Shown here: positions 1-5,471 of the stretch, piece by piece
Position numbering within the stretch: position 1 is the stretch's first letter
How the letters are laid out: every line of letters begins with the position of its first letter
Assembly (NCBI GenBank): GCA_003513015.1
Contig: DOTA01000161.1
Span: 1 to 5,471 of the forward strand
Direction: 5' to 3'
Source of the DNA: Chloroflexota bacterium
Lineage (GTDB): Bacteria > Chloroflexota > Anaerolineae > Anaerolineales > UBA11858
DNA length: 5,471 bases
The notes under the pieces: generated by a model
Database searches by the model: none
Seen by the model: only the letters and a program-made list of their open reading frames with translations
What the model was told of the DNA's origin: nothing
Program-made: the position numbers and the translations under genes

Positions 1-110
1 TCGCTGTCGATCCAGCGCTTGGCCGCATTGAGATCGGCCCGAGCCGCGCTGGCGAACAAGGCCATCGTGGCGCACGTCACCGCCGTTACCAGCGGACTCG
101 TCATCCTCAT
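1..110 (-). CDS. Periplasmic solute-binding protein, probably of a glycerol/sugar ABC transporter (5' end only)
   Basis: The first 36 codons and two extra bases are visible; the rest lies beyond the left edge. The reading begins MRMTSPLVTAV and forms a typical Sec signal peptide: an Arg near the N-terminus, a hydrophobic core through about residue 20, and an ASAARA-type signal peptidase I site that would cut before ADLNAAKRWIDS (about residue 26). That mature start resembles the substrate-binding proteins of proteobacterial glycerol ABC transporters (GlpV-type), and the divergent glpR-glpK genes support glycerol as substrate. The ATG at 110-108 is chosen because AGGAG at 121-117 sits 6 bases upstream; the second ATG (104-102) would be 12 bases away. 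The protein would bind its substrate in the periplasm and deliver it to a membrane permease. Signal peptide and start are seen directly; the substrate is inferred from little sequence and context. Confidence 0.7.
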   Translation of the reverse strand, partial: MRMTSPLVTAVTCATMALFASAARADLNAAKRWIDS

Positions 111-116
111 CAGGCT

Positions 117-121
117 CTCCT
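117..121 (-). promoter_or_regulatory. Ribosome binding site of the solute-binding protein gene
   Basis: AGGAG reads on the minus strand, 6 bases before the ATG at 110-108. It is the best Shine-Dalgarno match in the window and decides between the two closely spaced ATG codons of this gene. Confidence 0.75.
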
Positions 122-168
122 CGTGGTTGAAGTCAAGTCAACGGCCGCGTCTGCAGGGCCGCGCGAGC

Positions 169-198
169 ACTCTACATTCGCGCCAAAACGAATGTCAA
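169..198 (-). promoter_or_regulatory. Sigma70-like promoter of the transporter operon
   Basis: On the minus strand a perfect -35 box TTGACA (198-193) is followed after 18 bases by TAGAGT (174-169), which matches four of six positions of the -10 consensus. Transcription would start near 162, giving a leader of about 50 bases before the ATG at 110. The -35 and spacer are covered by the inverted repeat at 174-195, so a bound repressor would block RNA polymerase. The boxes are seen directly; promoter activity is inferred. Confidence 0.6.
174..195. promoter_or_regulatory. Inverted repeat, candidate GlpR operator
   Basis: ACATTCG (174-180) and CGAATGT (189-195) are perfect 7-base inverted repeats separated by 8 bases. 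The TTCG/CGAA core resembles half-sites of operators known for DeoR-family GlpR repressors, and the gene for such a repressor starts 131 bases away. The repeat lies between divergent genes and overlaps the -35 and spacer of the minus-strand promoter. Repression in the absence of glycerol-3-phosphate and release in its presence would be expected. The repeat is seen directly; the binding protein is inferred. Confidence 0.6.
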
Positions 199-326
199 TC
201 GAGCAACTGCGAAAAAGGAAGAAGTAAAAGGAAAACCCTAATACCCGCCGCGCGAACCGCGTGCGACTTTCGGTTCAGGTCGTCGCTTACCGTCTGGCGT
301 CCGGATCAGCCGCCCTGCCGAACCAC
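196..326 (+). other. Upstream region and leader of glpR, no clear promoter found
   Basis: This stretch precedes the chosen glpR start. It contains a purine-rich, A-rich tract at 211-235 (24 of 25 bases are A or G) that stands out from the GC-rich surroundings. Parts of it resemble Shine-Dalgarno sequences, but no start codon follows at a usable distance. TAATAC at 239-244 is a weak -10-like string without a matching -35. The glpR promoter is presumably here, possibly also governed by the repeat at 174-195, but I cannot place it. Confidence 0.35.
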
Positions 327-1109
327 ATGGCCACCACGACGCTCGTCCCCAATCCGCGCCAACTCGAGCTCCTCGAGGCGGTCCGCGTCGAAGGGTCGAT
401 GACGGTCGAATCCCTTGCGGGCCGCTTCGGCGTCACGCTGCAGACGGTTCGACGCGATCTGCGCCAGCTTGCGCAGGCCGGTCTGCTGGCGCGATTCCAC
501 GGCGGCGTGCGCGTACCGGGCTCCACGACCGAGAACCTTGCCTATCTGCAACGGCAGCGCCTGCTCGACGCAGAGAAACGTCGCATCGCGCGCGCCGTTG
601 CCGCTGCCGTACCGAATGGCTGCTCGCTGATCCTGAACATCGGCACGACCGTCGAAGCCGTCGCGCGCGAGTTGCTGCGGCACGACGGTTTGCGTGTGAT
701 CACGAACAACCTGAACGTCGCGGCCATCCTTTCGGACAATGCGCGCTGCGAGGTCATCGTCGCCGGCGGTGTCGTCCGCGCACGCGACCGCGGCATCGTC
801 GGCGAGGCGACCGTCGACTTCATCAAGCAGTTCAAGGTCGACATCGGCCTGATCGGCATCTCGGGGATCGAGGCCGACGGCACGCTGCGCGACTTCGATT
901 ACCGTGAGGTCAAGGTCGCACGCGCTATCGTTGAGCATTCGCGCGAGGTCTGGCTCGTTGCCGACCACAGCAAGTTCAACCGTCCGGCGATGGTCGAACT
1001 CGGACATCTGGACCACATCGATTCGTTGTTCACCGACTGTATGCCGCCGCCGCCCTTCCCGACGCTGCTCGAGGAAGCTGGCGTTCACCTGATTACCTGC
1101 GACCACTGA
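327..1109 (+). CDS. glpR: GlpR, DeoR-family glycerol-3-phosphate-responsive transcriptional repressor
   Basis: 260 residues from the ATG at 327, close to the roughly 250 usual for the family. Residues 10-60 form the DeoR winged helix-turn-helix: [10 protein letters not shown] opens it, [17 protein letters not shown] is the DNA-contact part and RFHGGV the wing. Residues about 80-235 are the sugar-phosphate-sensing DeoRC domain, with the phosphate-binding loop NIGTT (104-108), ITNNLNVA (125-132), the AGGVVR and GIVGE strings (146-160), [13 protein letters not shown] (183-195) and ADHSKF (212-217). It should repress glycerol uptake and metabolism genes until glycerol-3-phosphate accumulates. A GTG at 261 would add 22 residues that do not look like the family and is rejected; neither start has a good ribosome binding site. 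The gene is GC-rich with strong G/C third-position bias. It lies 16 bases before glpK and is divergent from the transporter gene, a classical glycerol locus layout. Confidence 0.93.
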   Translation: MATTTLVPNPRQLELLEAVRVEGSMTVESLAGRFGVTLQTVRRDLRQLAQAGLLARFHGGVRVPGSTTENLAYLQRQRLLDAEKRRIARAVAAAVPNGCSLILNIGTTVEAVARELLRHDGLRVITNNLNVAAILSDNARCEVIVAGGVVRARDRGIVGEATVDFIKQFKVDIGLIGISGIEADGTLRDFDYREVKVARAIVEHSREVWLVADHSKFNRPAMVELGHLDHIDSLFTDCMPPPPFPTLLEEAGVHLITCDH

Positions 1110-1125
1110 GCCACGCTACCGCCGT

Positions 1126-2619
1126 ATGACCGCCCATTTGCTCGCCCTCGATCAGGGCACCTCCAGCTCGCGCAGCATCGTTTTCGACACGACCGGCCGC
1201 ATCGTCGCGATGGCGCAGCGCGAGTTCCGCCAGATCTACCCGCAGCCCGGCTGGGTCGAGCATGATCCGCTCGAAATTTGGCAACGTACCCAGGAGGTTG
1301 TTCGAGAAGTTGTCACCGCGGTCGGCGGTCCTTCGTCTGTTGTCGGTCTGGGCATTACTAACCAGCGGGAAACCACCGTGGTTTGGGATCGCGGCACAGG
1401 CCAGCCCTACTACAACGCCATCGTCTGGCAGGATACGCGCACCAAGGCAATTTGCGATGAACTCGCCAAAACCGGCGGGCAAGATCGCTTCCGCACCAAA
1501 ACCGGATTACCGCTGGCGACTTATTTTTCCGGGCCAAAGATCAAATGGCTGCTCGATAATGTGGAAGGATTGCGCGCTGCGGCTGAACGCGGCGAGGCCA
1601 TCTTTGGCAACATCGACACCTGGCTGATCTGGTGGCTGACGGGCGGCCCTGAGGGCGGCGCACACATCACCGATGTGACCAACGCCGGGCGCACGCTACT
1701 GATGAACCTTAAAACCTTGGATTGGGACGATGAAATTTTGGAGATTCTGGAAATCCCCAAAGCGATGTTGCCAGAAATCCGCTCGTCATCCGAGGTTTAT
1801 GGCGAATGCGTTTCACCGCTAAGTGGCGTACCGGTGGCTGGTGATTTGGGCGATCAACATGCGGCGTTGGTGGGGCAAACCTGTTTCGCTCCCGGAGAGG
1901 CCAAAAATACCTACGGCACGGGCTGTTTTATGCTACTCAACACGGGCGCGGAGATTGTTCCTTCTACGAGCGGGCTGCTGACCACACTGGGTTATAAATT
2001 TGGCGAGCAACCAGCAGTGTATGCCCTGGAAGGTTCGATTGCGGTCACGGGTGCGCTGATTCAATGGTTGCGCGACAATTTGGGGTTGATCGAGAAATCT
2101 GCGGATATTGAGGCGCTGGCCGCCTCCGTGGATGATAACGGCGGGATTTATTTTGTTCCCGCTTTTTCAGGGTTGTTCGCGCCCTATTGGCGCTCGGATG
2201 CGCGCGGTGTTATCGTAGGGATGACGCGTTACGTGAATAAAGGCCACATCGCCCGCGCCGCGCTGGAGGCCACCGCTTACCAGACCCGCGAGGTTTTGGA
2301 CGCGATGCAGAAGGATTCCGGGGTGGAACTGCAAACCCTGAAGGTGGATGGCGGCATGGTGGTCAACGAGTTGTTGATGCAATTCCAGGCCGATATTTTG
2401 GATGTTCCGGTGGTGCGCCCCAAGGTAGCGGAAACTACCGCCCTGGGTGCGGCCTATGCCGCGGGAATCGCCATTGGGTTTTGGGATTCTCTCGAGGAAT
2501 TACGCGCCAACTGGCAGGTCCAGCAGCGTTGGTCGCCCCAAATGGTTGAAAAATCCCGCGAGGCGTTGTATCAATCCTGGAAAAAAGCGGTCACCCGTAC
2601 TTTCGATTGGGTTGAATAA
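1126..2619 (+). CDS. glpK: GlpK, glycerol kinase (probable hybrid of two sequence sources)
   Basis: 497 residues, full length for an FGGY-family glycerol kinase, which converts glycerol and ATP to sn-glycerol-3-phosphate and ADP in the cytoplasm. Visible motifs are the ATP-loop [13 protein letters not shown] (9-21), glycerol-binding R81-E82 in [11 protein letters not shown]101 and Y133, the catalytic Asp D243 in [10 protein letters not shown], the nucleotide-site NTYGTGCF (261-268) and the C-terminal FGGY signature [18 protein letters not shown] (407-424). The stretch before D243 is short ([17 protein letters not shown]) and lacks both the glycine/arginine loop that binds fructose-1,6-bisphosphate in the E. 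coli enzyme and the phosphorylatable His region of Firmicute enzymes, so allosteric control probably differs. There is no Shine-Dalgarno sequence in the 16 bases after glpR, suggesting translational coupling. Codon use changes sharply near codons 46-51: the first 50 codons end in G/C 44 times, the next two sets of 50 only 31 and 30 times. Confidence 0.95.
   Translation: MTAHLLALDQGTSSSRSIVFDTTGRIVAMAQREFRQIYPQPGWVEHDPLEIWQRTQEVVREVVTAVGGPSSVVGLGITNQRETTVVWDRGTGQPYYNAIVWQDTRTKAICDELAKTGGQDRFRTKTGLPLATYFSGPKIKWLLDNVEGLRAAAERGEAIFGNIDTWLIWWLTGGPEGGAHITDVTNAGRTLLMNLKTLDWDDEILEILEIPKAMLPEIRSSSEVYGECVSPLSGVPVAGDLGDQHAALVGQTCFAPGEAKNTYGTGCFMLLNTGAEIVPSTSGLLTTLGYKFGEQPAVYALEGSIAVTGALIQWLRDNLGLIEKSADIEALAASVDDNGGIYFVPAFSGLFAPYWRSDARGVIVGMTRYVNKGHIARAALEATAYQTREVLDAMQKDSGVELQTLKVDGGMVVNELLMQFQADILDVPVVRPKVAETTALGAAYAAGIAIGFWDSLEELRANWQVQQRWSPQMVEKSREALYQSWKKAVTRTFDWVE
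1245..1290. other. Probable junction between two genomes inside glpK
   Basis: To the left, glpR and the first roughly 46 glpK codons use almost only G/C-ending codons. To the right codons such as ATT, CAA, CGT, GTT, CGA and GAA become common at once. The change falls in or just after the region encoding [13 protein letters not shown], one of the best conserved stretches of glycerol kinases, where two unrelated genomes could share enough identical bases to be joined in frame. The exact base cannot be fixed by eye. Assembly chimera is my preferred reading; real recombination is possible. Confidence 0.65.
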
Positions 2620-2635
2620 CAACGCAATTTTTGAT

Positions 2636-2639
2636 AAGG
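2636..2639 (+). promoter_or_regulatory. Weak ribosome binding site of the sensor gene
   Basis: AAGG lies 7 bases before the ATG at 2647, in the 27-base gap after the glpK stop codon. It supports this ATG as the start of the sensor protein. No terminator or promoter is visible in the gap, which fits co-transcription with glpK. Confidence 0.5.
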
Positions 2640-2646
2640 TTTTCAG

Positions 2647-5471
2647 ATGAATTTAGAAACATTAGCCAGCCTGTATGTGGCGCTAAATTTCATCGCAGCT
2701 CTGTTGACGCTGGGATTGAGTATTTATATCAGTTGGAAGCAAGGCTTTAAAAATGCGTTTACGTTCGTTTTGCTTTTGAGCCTAATAACGATACATTCGC
2801 TGATCAACGGCTCGATGGCGATCAGCCCCGGGCTTGAAATTGCCCGGTTTTTTGAGAATTTGCGCTGGTTGTCTCTGGCCACGATTCCGCCCCTTATGTT
2901 GATCTTCATTTTAGATTATACAGGACAGAAAAGATTACTAGCGCCGAAGTGGTTGATGCTGTACTTCACAATTCCACTGGCGACCCAGGTGATCGTCTGG
3001 ACAAACGCCGCGCATGGCTGGATGGTGCAGCCCGGTTATGATCAATTCATCCAAATTGGATCGCTGTACCTTTTAGGCGAGCGCGTGTTTGGGGTCTGGT
3101 TTTCTATCTACGCCCTGTGGGGGTATCTGCTGATTTTTGTTGGGCTATCAGCCCTGATTCACGATGCGCTAACCTCTCCCCAGTTAGCGTGGCAACAATT
3201 CGCCTGGCTTTTCATTGGGTTCTTCATGGCGATCGTTTTGAGCATGGTTGATACGTTCAAACTTGTAAATCCAACTTGGTTCAAGTTGCTGCCATTTGGT
3301 TTTATGTTAATGAGCATCTCGTTCTCTTTTGCGATCATGCGCGGGCAATTCATCAATGTCTTGCCGATAGCCCGCGGTTATTTGATTGAAGTTTTGCAAG
3401 CCGCGGTTATCATTGCTGATCGTAATCGTCGGGTCGTAGAATTGAATCCGGCAGCAAGCGCGCTGATTGGGAAACCAAAGCAAATGAGCATTGGGCAACC
3501 CGCGAGCCATGTTTTCGAGCGCTGGGATAACTTAGCCAAAATTTTCCAGAGTGCAAACGAAATTTCAACATTGACCCTGGTGGTTCGCGATTCGTCAGGA
3601 AAATACTATGACGCCCAAATTTCACCATTACACAGTTGGAGACATCAATCGGCTGGCTGGGTGATTGTGTTGCATGATATTACCCGTCTCAAAGAGGCGG
3701 AGACGCGCGCCAGCCAACTGGCCACGGTGATCGAACAAGCTCAAGAGACGGTTGTTATTACGGGATTAGATGGAGCCATCTTATATGCCAACCCACACTT
3801 TGAAGAAACAACCGGCTATTCCGTAGAAGAGGCTTTGGGGCAAAATCCGCGCATTTTGCAAAGCGGTAGGCAAGATCAGCAGTTTTACACCTTTATGTGG
3901 AAAAAAATCACAAAGGGCGAATCCTGGAGCGGCACTTTCATCAACAAGCGGAAAGATGGCAGCCTGTACCACGAAGCAGCTACGATCTTTCCGATCAAAA
4001 ATGAATTTGGCGAGACAACCCAATACGCGGCGGTAAAACGCAATATTACAGAACAAGTTGAAGCAGAAAATGCGTTGCGCAAGAGTGAGCACCAATATCG
4101 CCTTTTAGCAGATAACGCGCAAGATGTAATTTGGACGATGGATTTCGAATCTCACTTCACATACATCAGTCCTTCCGTGGAACAATTGCTCGGGTACACT
4201 GCCGAAGAGACCATGCACTTGCCGATCCAACAGATGTTCACGCCCAATTCGTATGCGATCGTGCTCAAAGATTTCGACGAAATGCAGGCAAACATCAATG
4301 CGGGAACAGTATCGACTGTTCGCCAACACGAACAAATCCGCAAAGACGGCAGTTCCATTTGGGTTGAAATCATCACAACGCTCTTACACGATGAAAATGG
4401 AATACCGCTTGGGATTTTGGGAGTAACCCGTGATATCAGTGAGCGCAAAAAAGTTGAGCAATCCCTGCAAGAATACGCCCGTCAACAACGCCTGCTCAAT
4501 GAGATCACCCAAGCCGCCATTGAACAAAATGATTTCGAAACCATGCTGCAAATGCTGGCAGATCATTTGGGCGAACTGCTTGAAGCCGACGGTTGTTACA
4601 TCACCCTATGGGATGAAGAGAAGCAAATCCCCATTCCAAAAGCGGCCTTTGGCTCATTTCGCGAAACATATCTCCAACAACAATTCCCAAAACCGGGCGA
4701 ACCATCCATCACAAAATCTGTTCTCAACCTGGGTAAACCCCTGGCAATCGCCGATGCTTTTGAAACCCCTCACCTGGATCCCAAAATCGCGGCCCAGTTT
4801 CCAACCCGATCCAGTTTAGCTTTGCCATTGATTGCCAATCGGCAAAAACTTGGAGCCGCTCTCATTGCTTTCAATCAGCCGCGCGAGTTTAGTGAAGCAG
4901 AAATTCACAGTGGGGAACAAGCTGCCCAGCAAATTGCCCTGGCAGTTCTTAAAATCAAATTACTTGAAGAAGCACAAGAACGCGCCCGAGAAGCTGAAAC
5001 CCTGCGCGAAGCCAGCGCTGCGATTATCACTTCCCTACAAAAGGATGACACCATCGAGCGCATCCTCGAACAACTCAGCTATGTGGTTCCCTACGATAGC
5101 GCCTCCGTGCTGCTCACCAATGGACTAGAAATGGAAATTGTGGGAGCGCACGGTTTTGAGAACAAAAACCAAATCATCGGCTTGCGGTTCGCGGTCACTG
5201 CACAAACACCGAATAAAGTCATTTATGAAACTCTCGAACCCTATATTCTGAGCGACGCACAGCAAGAATACAGCGAATTTCGCAAACCACAGCACAAGCA
5301 TATCCACGGCTGGATGGGCATCCCTCTTATCTTTCAGAACCGTCTGATCGGTATGCTCACCCTGGATAGTCGTACTCCGGGCCGGTTCAACGAAAATCAC
5401 GCCCGTTTAGCCAGCGCCTTCGCCAATCAAGTAGCCATCGCCCTCGAAAACGCCCGCTTGTTCGAAGAAAC
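2647..5471 (+). CDS. Membrane sensor protein 7TM-PAS-PAS-PAS-GAF-GAF, probable sensor histidine kinase (3' end missing)
   Basis: The frame is open from the ATG at 2647 to the window edge: 941 codons plus two bases, no stop. Seven hydrophobic helices lie at about residues 7-28, 37-58, 72-92, 101-119, 149-171, 182-203 and 212-231. RWLSLATIPPLMLIFILDYTG (73-93) and IVWTNAAHGW (116-125) match the 7TM domain found at the N-terminus of many histidine kinases. Next come PAS1 (about 243-345, ending VLHDITRLKEAE), PAS2 (356-466, with VVITGLDGAILYANP and AVKRNITEQ) and PAS3 (480-598, with DVIWTMD and GVTRDISERKK). GAF1 (about 620-770) and GAF2 (about 785-941, with MGIPLIFQNRLIGMLTLDS) follow; short charged linkers, probably coiled coil, connect them. 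The protein would sit in the inner membrane and sense membrane and cytoplasmic signals. No H-box or ATPase domain is inside the window, so histidine kinase output is inferred; GGDEF or SpoIIE-type output is possible. Codon use is clearly less GC-rich than glpR, and the architecture suggests Chloroflexota. Confidence 0.88.
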   Translation, partial: MNLETLASLYVALNFIAALLTLGLSIYISWKQGFKNAFTFVLLLSLITIHSLINGSMAISPGLEIARFFENLRWLSLATIPPLMLIFILDYTGQKRLLAPKWLMLYFTIPLATQVIVWTNAAHGWMVQPGYDQFIQIGSLYLLGERVFGVWFSIYALWGYLLIFVGLSALIHDALTSPQLAWQQFAWLFIGFFMAIVLSMVDTFKLVNPTWFKLLPFGFMLMSISFSFAIMRGQFINVLPIARGYLIEVLQAAVIIADRNRRVVELNPAASALIGKPKQMSIGQPASHVFERWDNLAKIFQSANEISTLTLVVRDSSGKYYDAQISPLHSWRHQSAGWVIVLHDITRLKEAETRASQLATVIEQAQETVVITGLDGAILYANPHFEETTGYSVEEALGQNPRILQSGRQDQQFYTFMWKKITKGESWSGTFINKRKDGSLYHEAATIFPIKNEFGETTQYAAVKRNITEQVEAENALRKSEHQYRLLADNAQDVIWTMDFESHFTYISPSVEQLLGYTAEETMHLPIQQMFTPNSYAIVLKDFDEMQANINAGTVSTVRQHEQIRKDGSSIWVEIITTLLHDENGIPLGILGVTRDISERKKVEQSLQEYARQQRLLNEITQAAIEQNDFETMLQMLADHLGELLEADGCYITLWDEEKQIPIPKAAFGSFRETYLQQQFPKPGEPSITKSVLNLGKPLAIADAFETPHLDPKIAAQFPTRSSLALPLIANRQKLGAALIAFNQPREFSEAEIHSGEQAAQQIALAVLKIKLLEEAQERAREAETLREASAAIITSLQKDDTIERILEQLSYVVPYDSASVLLTNGLEMEIVGAHGFENKNQIIGLRFAVTAQTPNKVIYETLEPYILSDAQQEYSEFRKPQHKHIHGWMGIPLIFQNRLIGMLTLDSRTPGRFNENHARLASAFANQVAIALENARLFEE

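Noticed and set aside
239..244. TAATAC as a -10 box for glpR
   Set aside because: It matches only three consensus positions in register and has no -35 box at a suitable distance.
261..326. Upstream GTG start for glpR, adding 22 residues
   Set aside because: No ribosome site precedes it and the extra residues do not resemble the N-terminus of the family, which normally begins shortly before the RQ..LL motif.
19..402. Plus-strand open frame of 127 codons at the left edge
   Set aside because: It runs opposite the signal-peptide gene, through the control region and into glpR. Its Arg/Ser-rich product looks like out-of-frame GC-rich DNA.
306..1106. Long minus-strand open frame of 266 codons opposite glpR
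   Set aside because: It is an antisense shadow created by the strong G/C third-position bias of glpR. Its translation is rich in Arg, Asp and Ala without any domain, while the plus-strand frame is an unmistakable DeoR-family protein.
1093..1482. Minus-strand open frame of 129 codons across the glpR end and glpK start
   Set aside because: It overlaps two confident genes on the other strand and shows no recognisable protein motifs.
4430..5128. Plus-strand open frames at 4430-4819 and 4832-5128 within the sensor gene
   Set aside because: They lie in another frame inside the continuous 7TM-PAS-GAF coding sequence and encode Lys/Pro/Ser-rich strings without motifs.

Overview
The window reads as two pieces of DNA with different character, joined inside one glycerol kinase gene. 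Bases 1 to about 1265 are GC-rich, with strong G/C preference at third codon positions (hand counts: 41/50 at the start of glpR, 44/50 in the first 50 codons of glpK). They look like a proteobacterial, probably betaproteobacterial, glycerol-uptake locus. From about 1265 to the end, the G/C third-position share drops to 31/50 and 30/50 in the next two blocks of glpK, and to 24/50 at the start of the following gene. Gene content there looks like Chloroflexota (Anaerolineae-type), where 7TM-PAS-GAF sensor proteins of this build are common. The taxonomic assignments are recognition and inference, not a search result.

Layout: (1) 1-110, minus strand: the start of a secreted solute-binding protein, probably of a glycerol-type ABC transporter, cut by the window edge. 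(2) 111-326: divergent control region with a good sigma70-like promoter facing the transporter gene and a perfect 7-bp inverted repeat lying across its -35 and spacer, a candidate GlpR operator. (3) 327-1109, plus: DeoR-family repressor GlpR. (4) 1126-2619, plus: glycerol kinase GlpK, intact and in frame but apparently a hybrid of the two sequence types. (5) 2647-5471, plus: a long reading frame open to the window end, encoding a membrane sensor with seven transmembrane helices, three PAS and two GAF domains. Its output domain lies beyond the window.

In the left part the genes make functional sense together: the transporter brings in glycerol, GlpK phosphorylates it to glycerol-3-phosphate, and GlpR senses that product and controls the divergent operon. 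The sensor protein follows glpK by 27 bases and may be co-transcribed with it in the organism that supplied the right-hand part. Its link to the left-hand genes is doubtful because of the junction.

The most important point is the probable chimera. The best explanation is a metagenome mis-assembly at a conserved glpK stretch; natural recombination between two glpK genes is the alternative. I see no CRISPR array, tRNA, rRNA, insertion sequence or clearly new system in the window.
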